A stretch of DNA of 6,993 bases from the NCBI GenBank assembly GCA_021823555.1, contig JAKANW010000067.1, positions 1 through 6,993 of the forward strand. Direction: 5' to 3'. Source of the DNA: Chloroflexota bacterium (GTDB lineage Bacteria; Chloroflexota; Anaerolineae; Anaerolineales; Villigracilaceae). Below the pieces are notes generated by a model. It was not told where the DNA came from, searched no databases, and was given only the letters and a program-made list of their open reading frames with translations. The position numbers were made by a program, and so were the translations under genes. Shown here in pieces: positions 1 through 4,757 of the stretch; the first letter of the stretch is position 1, and every line of letters starts with the position of its first letter.

Positions 1-2
1 TT

Positions 3-215
3 TCGTGCGAGATCGTCGAGACGAACGAAGAAGGTTTTGCAAGAAACATTTTGTTAGCCAACAAAGAGCCATACACCGATGGCTGGCTCGTAAAAGTACG
101 AGCGACAGATTTGGAAAACGAACGCGGTCATCTTGTGACAGGTGCAGAAGCGCTTGAAAGATATAAGGAGAGAATTCGAGAATTGAAAGTCAATTGTTTG
201 AGGTGTATTGATTAA
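3..215 (+). CDS. GcvH-like lipoyl carrier protein, C-terminal end (5' partial)
   Basis: An open frame enters from the left edge and ends at TAA 213-215, giving 70 residues. The stretch with 'LLANKEPYTDGWLVKV' matches the C-terminal half of glycine-cleavage H proteins, where 'N..PY..GWL.K' closes the barrel of the lipoyl domain. In that family the domain carries a lipoyl-lysine arm that shuttles intermediates between enzymes. The lipoylated lysine lies upstream of the window and cannot be checked. After the barrel there is a charged helix-like tail (ERYKERIREL) and then a terminal 'NCLRCID' with a CxxC pair. I do not recall that pair in ordinary GcvH. The protein could be a true GcvH or one of the GcvH-like carriers used in other lipoate-dependent pathways. 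A lipoate-protein ligase follows 141 bp downstream on the same strand, which supports a lipoylated substrate. Family assignment is good; the exact pathway is unknown. Confidence 0.75.
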   Translation, partial: SCEIVETNEEGFARNILLANKEPYTDGWLVKVRATDLENERGHLVTGAEALERYKERIRELKVNCLRCID

Positions 216-225
216 CAACCTGTCA

Positions 226-303
226 TTGCGAGCCGCGAAGCGGCGAAGCAATCCCCTCATTTAGCGGGAGATTGCTTCGGGCGGAAAAGCACCGCCCTCG
301 CAA
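226..303. repeat. Cloverleaf-forming dispersed-type repeat
   Basis: The stretch folds into a four-way junction with no unpaired base between its parts. The closing stem is TTGCGAG 226-232 with CTCGCAA 297-303. Hairpin 1 is CCGC-GAA-GCGG (233-243). Hairpin 2 is CGAAGCAATC 244-253 with GATTGCTTCG 270-279. Hairpin 3 is GGCGG 280-284 with CCGCC 292-296. Motifs like 'TGTCATTGCGAG' and 'CGAAGCAATC' are familiar to me as dispersed palindromic repeats in many bacterial genomes, but copy number here cannot be tested. It sits between the carrier gene and lplA and could also act as a weak transcript end or RNA processing site. It has no T-run, so it is not a classic terminator. Confidence 0.75.
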
Positions 304-332
304 CACTTGCACCTGCATGCAAGTGCAGGTGT
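303..332. promoter_or_regulatory. Imperfect palindrome upstream of lplA
   Basis: Thirty bases form a near-perfect palindrome centred at 317/318, with one T-G wobble pair, one T-T opposition and one further mismatch. The site can also fold as either of two mutually exclusive hairpins: CACTTGCA 304-311 with TGCAAGTG 318-325, or CACCTGCA 310-317 with TGCAGGTG 324-331. It ends 24 bp before the lplA ATG. It could be a dimeric regulator operator, an RNA switch-like element, or a piece of repeat DNA; the sequence does not decide. Confidence 0.45.
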
Positions 333-346
333 GACATAAAACCAAC

Positions 347-352
347 GAGGTG
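347..352 (+). promoter_or_regulatory. Ribosome binding site of lplA
   Basis: GAGGTG lies 4 bases before the ATG at 357. It supports that start for the ligase. Confidence 0.7.
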
Positions 353-356
353 ACTT

Positions 357-1442
357 ATGTCCAAAAAAATCCGCTTGCTATACATGGAAGGCGTATCCCC
401 GCTCCGCTCGCAGACTGTCTATCATGCGGTCGGGTATGCCATGAAACAAGACACGCCGAATACCATCATCCTGGTCTCGCCGAACGGCCCATATGTGTCC
501 ATTGGATATCACCAGGACATACAAAAGGAAGTCGACCTGGACTACTGCGCCCAACGCAATCTGCCCGTCTATCGCCGCGAGGTCGGTGGTGGAGCAGTGT
601 ATCTCGACAATGGTCAACTCTTCACGCAATGGATTTTCCGCAAGGAAGATTTGCCCGCGTCGCTGGAAGAACGTTTCAAACTTTATATTGACCCGCTTGT
701 GCAAACATATCAAGCTTTGGGAATCAATGCCAATCATCGTCCCATCAACGATGTGCACGTTAATGGCAAAAAGATTGGTGGCACAGGCGCGGCGCAGATG
801 GGAATCGCGGAAGTGGTCGTCGGCAGTTTGATGTACACGTTCGACAAGAAAACCATGTCGCAGGTGTTGAAGGTCCCCTCCGAGAAAATGCGTGACAAGA
901 TTTTCGAGTCACTCGAGCAATACATGACGACGATGACCGAACAACTCGGCTCCACGCCCGACCGCGCGATGGTCAAGGATTTGTATATGAAGAAAGTCTC
1001 TGAAGCCTTGGGCGCGGAAGTGTATGAAGGCGAATGGACAGCCGAAGAGGAAATCGTGGCGCAGGAGATTGATGCACGTTTCACGTCCGACGAGTGGCTG
1101 TATCAAAAAGGACGCTTGCAACAGCAAGGCGTGAAAATCCATCAGGATGTACACATCGTCGAAGCGGCGTTCAAGGCACAGGGTGGTCTGATCCGAGTCA
1201 TCGCCCGTCTGCGCGAAGGCCGCATTGACGACGTCTCCATTTCGGGCGACTTTACTTTGCTTCCGTCGTTTGCATTGGGGGCGCTCGAACAGTCCATTCG
1301 AGGCATGAGCGCAACGCCCGAAACGTTGAAGACACGGATCGAAGAAGCATACTATCGCCTGAATATTCAGTCGCCCGGCGTTACTCCCGTTGACTTTACC
1401 ACCGCGATCATGAACGCGGTCGCGCCGTCGAGTCCCGCATGA
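357..1442 (+). CDS. lplA: Lipoate-protein ligase (LplA/LplA-like)
   Basis: The 361-residue protein belongs to the lipoate/biotin ligase fold family. It would activate lipoate with ATP to lipoyl-AMP and transfer it to a lysine of a carrier protein in the cytoplasm. Visible signatures are RREVGGGAVYLD at 73-84 (family RRxxGGGxVxHD, here with Leu in place of the usual His) and NDVHVNGKKIGG at 131-142, with Lys139 in the position of the catalytic lysine. The 'HGTLL' segment usual after it is replaced by VVVGSLMYTFD (153-163). Residues 240-340 form the accessory C-terminal domain, and total length is close to two-domain LplA (about 340). An RBS GAGGTG supports the ATG at 357. The GcvH-like carrier upstream is the likely substrate. 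A convergent purine operon follows. Octanoyl-transferases of the LipM type share this fold, but the C-terminal domain argues for a ligase. Confidence 0.85.
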   Translation: MSKKIRLLYMEGVSPLRSQTVYHAVGYAMKQDTPNTIILVSPNGPYVSIGYHQDIQKEVDLDYCAQRNLPVYRREVGGGAVYLDNGQLFTQWIFRKEDLPASLEERFKLYIDPLVQTYQALGINANHRPINDVHVNGKKIGGTGAAQMGIAEVVVGSLMYTFDKKTMSQVLKVPSEKMRDKIFESLEQYMTTMTEQLGSTPDRAMVKDLYMKKVSEALGAEVYEGEWTAEEEIVAQEIDARFTSDEWLYQKGRLQQQGVKIHQDVHIVEAAFKAQGGLIRVIARLREGRIDDVSISGDFTLLPSFALGALEQSIRGMSATPETLKTRIEEAYYRLNIQSPGVTPVDFTTAIMNAVAPSSPA

Positions 1443-1710
1443 ACCATGGCCGCGGTTTTCTGTGATAATCAAATAGCGTAGCCTCCAGCTGCAACCAAAA
1501 GATCGCCAATCATGCTTTACTGCCGGGGCATAATAGGTTTAGCTGTTGCGCTAAAAACCGACAGAGCAATCGAGGCGAAAGTCAAACTTCTTTGGTGTGA
1601 AATTGCACTTTGAAAACCCCTGGGTTGGACAGATAAGATGCAAAGTCATCCTGGTTGGCTTGTTTCGCATCCAGGTAAAAGTTGATGGTCACAACTGCTC
1701 CATGATCAGA
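1443..1710. other. Convergent intergenic region, no confident gene
   Basis: This lies between the lplA stop and the restored end of purB, where the two transcription units meet. A bulged stem-loop, GGTTTAGC 1536-1543 with GCTAAAAACC 1550-1559, might help end transcription, but it has no clear T-run on either strand. On the minus strand, codons directly after the second purB TAG (1711-1713) stay open to TGA 1582-1584. That gives 42 codons reading like strand-helix-strand (VTINFYLDA, QDDFASYLSN, GVFKVQFHTKEV). A GTG at 1690-1692 would give 36 residues, but I see no RBS and recognise no family. Confidence 0.4.
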
Positions 1711-1866
1711 CTATATAACGGCGATCAGACGATCAACCAGTTGCATGGCCAGACCTATATACGATTGCGGTGATAACGAAGCCAAGCGGATTCGCACTTC
1801 TTTACTGACATCAATCGCTTCCAGCCAGGACCTGTAATCTGCTTCCGTTAAAACGCGTCCACGCGT
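1711..1866 (-). pseudogene. purB: Detached C-terminal end of adenylosuccinate lyase
   Basis: These 51 codons plus a TAG (1711-1713) lie in the same frame as purB, directly after its in-frame TAG (1867-1869). They read TRGRVLTEADYRSWLEAI followed by segments such as VRIRLASLSPQSYIG and LAMQLVDRL. From memory of E. coli PurB, its end has 'KELTRGKRV', 'LPEEEKARLKAMTPANYIGRA' and 'MVDEL', and the match is position for position. With the stop codon read as an amino acid, the full protein would be 453 residues, close to E. coli PurB at 456. The segment is therefore the conserved helical third domain of the enzyme, cut off by one nonsense codon. It would be made only by readthrough, or if the stop is a sequencing error or strain-specific mutation. 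Confidence 0.85.
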
Positions 1867-3072
1867 CTAACGTTTGAGCGACTCGTACGCGTCACCCTGG
1901 CCCGCCGCGCGCAAGATCGTCTGCGCGCCCTCGCTGATGACCTCCCAGTGTGCATCAAGATCGGCTTTGAGCTTCTCTTCGTTCGCGGCAATGCGACTTA
2001 GGCCGCGCGTGAGATTAATCCACGCTATCAGTGTGTGACCCAGTGCGGTCCCAAATGTTCGTCGGACAGTTGAATCAGATAAGTCGCGTTGCAAGCGCGA
2101 AACCGTCAGCTTTTGGGCGTAATGGTTGAATAATGAATTGGCAATGCCAAGATTTCCCTCTGCATTTTCAAAGTCGATCGGGTTGACTTTTTGCGGCATG
2201 GTCGAGGAACCCACCTCCCCCTCCACGACCGCCTGCTTGAGATAACCATCGCTGATGTAACGCCAGATGTCTTGCGAGAAGTCAATCAAGATGGAATTGG
2301 TCAGACGCAAGGCATCGAAGTAGCAAACCCAATTATCGTATGGCAGGATTTGAGTCGTAAGCAGATTTGGTTCAAGATCATATCCTGCGATAAATGCTTT
2401 GCTGAAAGACACCCAATCCACTTGCGGGGCGGCAGCCTGCAAAGCGTTGAGATTGCCGACTGCGCCTGTCAGTTTGGCTTCGAAGCGGTGTGCAGCGATT
2501 TTATCACGCGTCTTTTTAAGTCTTGAAAGATAAACGGCAACTTCCTTGCCTAATGTAGTGGGGACGGCGAACTGTCCATGGGTGCGCGCCAGCATGGGCA
2601 GGGCGCGGGTACGGATGGCGAGATCGTACAGAGAGCTAAGCAGCGCGTCCAACGCGGGAAGCAGGATTGTATCGCGCGCCTCGTGCAAGGAAATCGCCTG
2701 CCCGATGCTATTCACGTCTTCGGAAGTCAGGCCGAAGTGGATCCAGGACAACAAGTCATTGAGTGATGTGTCGTGCAATTTCTCTTGCAAAAAGTATTCA
2801 ATAGCTTTTACGTCGTGACACGTCTCACGTTCGTGAGTGCGAATGGACTCGGCATCAGCGGAGGAAAAGGTAGATTTAATCGATTCGATCTGAATGGTTT
2901 CGGAATCGGTCAAAGGGCGGAAGAGGCCCGTTTTGGAAAGAGCAGACAAATAGTCCAGCTCGACGCGGAGGCGATCGCGCAGAAACGCGAATTCAGAGAA
3001 GAGTCCACTCAAAGGTGCAGTCAGTTCCGCATAGCGGCCATCCAATGGCGAGAGGGCGTTCAGTTCATTCAT
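1867..3072 (-). CDS. purB: Adenylosuccinate lyase, truncated by in-frame amber stop
   Basis: PurB removes fumarate from SAICAR and from adenylosuccinate, so it serves two purine steps. The frame encodes 401 residues. Fumarase/ASL-superfamily signatures are present: ERETCHDVKAIEYFL (81-95), TSEDVNS (116-122), ARTHGQFAVPTTLGKE (162-177, His165 the likely catalytic base region) and the signature loop GSSTMPQKVNP (288-298) with the catalytic serine. The start is ATG 3070-3072 (MNELNALSPLDGRY), matching the family N-terminus; a longer upstream frame to 3183 lies inside the preceding gene and is rejected. The start overlaps the last codons of the IMP cyclohydrolase gene by 8 bases (ATGAATGA), so translation is probably coupled. 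TAG at 1867-1869 stands where E. coli PurB has Leu (KELTRG versus KR*TRG), one base change from TTG. The remaining 51 codons follow intact. Activity of the truncated form is doubtful. Confidence 0.93.
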   Translation of the reverse strand: MNELNALSPLDGRYAELTAPLSGLFSEFAFLRDRLRVELDYLSALSKTGLFRPLTDSETIQIESIKSTFSSADAESIRTHERETCHDVKAIEYFLQEKLHDTSLNDLLSWIHFGLTSEDVNSIGQAISLHEARDTILLPALDALLSSLYDLAIRTRALPMLARTHGQFAVPTTLGKEVAVYLSRLKKTRDKIAAHRFEAKLTGAVGNLNALQAAAPQVDWVSFSKAFIAGYDLEPNLLTTQILPYDNWVCYFDALRLTNSILIDFSQDIWRYISDGYLKQAVVEGEVGSSTMPQKVNPIDFENAEGNLGIANSLFNHYAQKLTVSRLQRDLSDSTVRRTFGTALGHTLIAWINLTRGLSRIAANEEKLKADLDAHWEVISEGAQTILRAAGQGDAYESLKR

Positions 3073-3640
3073 GGTTTGCCAAATATTCCGAGATGGTTGC
3101 ATCGTAGCGCGCGGTGACAGTGAAGCCTTTGACGGCGAGAGCTTTACGTTGTTCAGAACGGATGCCACCGTTCTGAAGCGCATTTAGTACGGACCGGTAA
3201 TCGGTGGGGTCGCAGACGAGGGTTACACGCTCGTGGTTTTTCGCCGCGGCGCGAATGAGCGTGACACCGCCGATATCTATGTTTTCGATGACATCGGCGT
3301 AAGAGGCATTCGGCTTGGCAATGGTCGCTTCAAAAGGATAGAGGTTGACAGTCACGAGGTCAATGTAATTCCAGCCAAGATCGAGCAGTTGTTGATGATC
3401 TTCCTGCGTTGGGCGCGCCAGCAAACCGCCGTGAATCGCAGGATGTAGAGTTTTGACGCGCCCACTGAGGATTTCGGGCGATTTGGTGTAATCTGCCACT
3501 TCGGTGACGGGCAGATCGTTCTCGCGCAGTAGTTTGGCTGTACCACCTGAGGCAAGCAGAGTCCAGCCGAGCGCGGCAAGGCCTTGGGCAAAATCAACGA
3601 CGCCAGTTTTATTGTGAACGGAGAGGATGGCGATAGGCAT
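3065..3640 (-). CDS. purH: Stand-alone IMP cyclohydrolase (PurH N-terminal domain only)
   Basis: This 191-residue protein is the MGS-like IMP cyclohydrolase half of PurH, which closes FAICAR to IMP, the last step of IMP synthesis. Motifs: SVHNKTG (7-13), ASGGTAK (30-36), GRVKTLHPAIHGGLLAR (60-76), NLYPFE (99-104) and NIDIGGVTLIRAAAKN (120-135). Ordinary bacterial PurH is about 510-530 residues and carries an AICAR transformylase domain after this point. Here the protein ends cleanly with YDATISEYLANHE at the natural domain border, with TGA at 3065-3067. The stop overlaps the purB start, so no transformylase half can follow in this operon. Separate cyclohydrolase and transformylase genes are known in some archaea (I recall the names PurJ and PurV), so a split pathway is the likely reading rather than decay. 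ATG 3638-3640 is preceded by a good RBS. Confidence 0.88.
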   Translation of the reverse strand: MPIAILSVHNKTGVVDFAQGLAALGWTLLASGGTAKLLRENDLPVTEVADYTKSPEILSGRVKTLHPAIHGGLLARPTQEDHQQLLDLGWNYIDLVTVNLYPFEATIAKPNASYADVIENIDIGGVTLIRAAAKNHERVTLVCDPTDYRSVLNALQNGGIRSEQRKALAVKGFTVTARYDATISEYLANHE

Positions 3641-3646
3641 AAAGAA

Positions 3647-3655
3647 TTTCCTTTC
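3647..3655 (-). promoter_or_regulatory. Ribosome binding site of the purine operon
   Basis: The minus strand reads GAAAGGAAA, with AGGA about 8 bases before the ATG at 3640. It fixes the cyclohydrolase start. Confidence 0.7.
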
Positions 3656-3658
3656 GGT

Positions 3659-3745
3659 AACGGATTTGGGTAGCAGATTTAGAAACGGATAAACGGATGG
3701 TTAAGCGGATTGGAAGTAAACTTTAAAATGGATAAATGGATGGAT
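3659..3745. repeat. Octamer repeat cluster upstream of the purine operon
   Basis: Variants of AAACGGAT recur: AACGGAT 3659-3665, AAACGGAT 3683-3690 and 3691-3698 (exact tandem), AAGCGGAT 3703-3710, AAATGGAT 3726-3733 and 3734-3741 (exact tandem), then GGAT 3742-3745. On the minus strand, the direction of the operon, these read ATCCGTTT and ATCCATTT. They lie in its leader and promoter region. They could be regulator sites or simple slippage repeats. No clear -35/-10 pair was recognised among them. Confidence 0.55.
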
Positions 3746-3802
3746 AGGCAGATCGGGGGTAGCACCACAGTTAAGCGTGGAGTCTGCGAATTGATCTAAA
3801 TT

Positions 3803-3871
3803 AACCGCGAAGCCCGCAAAGAGCGCGAAGAAAACCTTTAAAACTTTGCGAACTTCGCGCGCTTCGCGGTT
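3803..3871. repeat. Large inverted repeat with 9-bp periodic arms
   Basis: The outer stem is AACCGCGAAG 3803-3812 with CTTCGCGGTT 3862-3871. Each arm holds three GCGAAG/GCAAAG units spaced every 9 bp. Further pairs are GCGCGAAG 3823-3830 with CTTCGCGC 3853-3860, and alternatively CGCAAAG 3815-3821 with CTTTGCG 3844-3850, so the arms can pair in more than one register. Similar 'AACCGC(A/G)AAG' elements are known to me as dispersed repeats in several phyla. A near-direct repeat flanks it: CACCACAGTTAAG at 3763-3775 and CACCACGGTTAAG at 3893-3905. It lies between the terminator of the secreted-protein gene and the purine operon leader. Confidence 0.65.
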
Positions 3872-3917
3872 CAAAAAGGCTTGGTTGTAAACCACCACGG
3901 TTAAGTGCAGTCCTACC

Positions 3918-3951
3918 GAAAAGTAGCGCGGAATCGTCCGCGCTGCTTTTC
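3918..3951 (-). terminator. Intrinsic terminator after the secreted-protein gene
   Basis: Stem GAAAAGTAGCGCGGA (3918-3932) pairs with TCCGCGCTGCTTTTC (3937-3951) around a 4-base loop, with one G-T type mismatch. Read on the minus strand it is a GC-rich hairpin flanked by A-rich and T-rich arm ends. It begins 17 bases after the TAG of the 3968-4537 gene. The symmetric A/T ends could let it work in both directions. It separates that gene from the purine operon. Confidence 0.8.
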
Positions 3952-3967
3952 TGCGCTTCATTCTGGA

Positions 3968-4537
3968 CTAGCGGTTGCCACCGTTCCCCTTGCCGTTCCC
4001 GCCGCCCGCCCACAGGGGCTGGCCCGTTGAACTGCGGAAGGAGTAGACCTGTCCGCGACCATCGGGAGTATCGAGCGTGACGGTAATCGCGGAGTACAGT
4101 CCCTGGTCACCGGGAAAGCCGTTGACTGTAACGCCCTCGCCGACCTGCGGCGCGAAGCCGATGGATTGGCTGTAGCGCGAGCTACCCAGTTGGACATACA
4201 GCGCGGTTCCATCATCGAGGGTGAGGCTCAAGCCTGTCAGGTCAAAGCTGACGACGGTGCCGTGTACGGTGGTCGCGCCGCTGATGTCGGCTTGCGGTAC
4301 GCCATTGTTAGTGGATGGGTTGCCGCTGTTGCCATTGCCCTGTCCGCCCGGACTCCCATTGCCGCTCACAGTGCCTTGCCCTGTGGAGCCATTGCCGTTG
4401 ACGGTAACCACCTGTGGTTGGACGGCGGGTACGCTTACGTCAGGCGCGGCCATCGCGGAGTAGACGCTCGCGCCGATGGCGACAACGATCACGGCGGCCA
4501 GAATTCCAGCCAGGAGAATTTTTAGTGTTTTCATCAT
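3968..4537 (-). CDS. Secreted OB-like domain protein with Gly/Asn-rich linker
   Basis: The 189-residue protein begins MMKTLKILLAGILAAVIVVA: Lys residues, a hydrophobic core at about 6-26, and an AMA|AP site near 28-31 that suits signal peptidase, so export is likely. Residues 46-80 are a linker rich in Gly, Asn and Ser. Residues 90-157 (VHGTVVSFDL, LTLDDGTALYVQLG, GFAPQVGEGVTVNGF, SAITVTLD) read as a small beta-barrel of the kind annotated as OB-like or DUF5666-like. The tail has TGQPLWAGGG and ends NGKGNGGNR. I recall similar 'PLWAG' tails in Chloroflexota proteins of unknown function, so no function is assigned. The start is placed at ATG 4535-4537 because GAGG (4544-4547) lies 6 bases upstream. 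An ATG 12 bases earlier (4547-4549) lacks such a site. It is a single-gene unit with its own terminator. Confidence 0.7.
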   Translation of the reverse strand: MMKTLKILLAGILAAVIVVAIGASVYSAMAAPDVSVPAVQPQVVTVNGNGSTGQGTVSGNGSPGGQGNGNSGNPSTNNGVPQADISGATTVHGTVVSFDLTGLSLTLDDGTALYVQLGSSRYSQSIGFAPQVGEGVTVNGFPGDQGLYSAITVTLDTPDGRGQVYSFRSSTGQPLWAGGGNGKGNGGNR

Positions 4538-4572
4538 GATATGCCTCATTTCATTTTGGTTTCAAATTGGAT

Positions 4573-4593
4573 GGTTACAGTTTTCCTGTAACC
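4573..4593. promoter_or_regulatory. Inverted repeat in the leader of the secreted-protein gene
   Basis: GGTTACAG 4573-4580 and CTGTAACC 4586-4593 are perfect 8-bp arms around a 5-base spacer, 36 bases upstream of the gene at 4537. It may be an operator or a leader hairpin. A further half-site CTGTAAC occurs at 4735-4741, 17 bases before the divergent ATG at 4758, which hints at a shared regulator. No convincing -35/-10 pair was found in 4550-4757. Confidence 0.45.
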
Positions 4594-4757
4594 TTGCCCC
4601 CATGATAGGACTCGAATGTAAAGATGTCTTAAACATTGGGTCAAGACTATGCAAAATTTGTGACAATGCGTTCTTTATAAATTCTTCACGCAATCTTGTC
4701 GGGGTCTATAAGCTGGGCTGATAAAAATGGGTCACTGTAACTTTGATTGGAGTAACA

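Noticed and set aside
226..303. tRNA gene, because of the cloverleaf
   Set aside because: No T-loop GTTCRA, acceptor length or anticodon-arm geometry; the hairpins abut with no tRNA spacer bases.
350..1472. Several open frames on both strands over lplA
   Set aside because: They are shadows of the ligase frame, with no RBS or recognisable protein features.
1867..1869. Genome-wide TAG reassignment (pyrrolysine-like or amber recoding)
   Set aside because: Other genes in the window appear to end normally at TAG (1711, 3968, 5178), so only a local lesion or readthrough is reasonable.
3073..3183. N-terminal extension of purB to an ATG at 3183
   Set aside because: It lies wholly inside the cyclohydrolase gene and has no PurB character; the family start is MNELNALSPLDGRY at 3072.
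3659..3745. CRISPR array or replication origin iterons
   Set aside because: Units are only 8 bp with no uniform spacers, and no DnaA box cluster or dnaA gene is near.
3641..3760. Purine riboswitch in the operon leader
   Set aside because: No conserved purine-aptamer core or paired helices were seen; the region is made of simple octamer repeats.
3701..4013. Short minus-strand frames across the 3803-3871 hairpin and terminator
   Set aside because: They run through repeat and terminator DNA and show no coding character.
4538..4549. Earlier ATG (MRHI) for the secreted protein
   Set aside because: GAGG at 4544-4547 sits at correct distance for the ATG at 4537 and overlaps the earlier one.
4743..4757. 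TTG start five codons before the cytochrome b-like ATG
   Set aside because: The GGAG is inside that extension and is well placed for ATG 4758.
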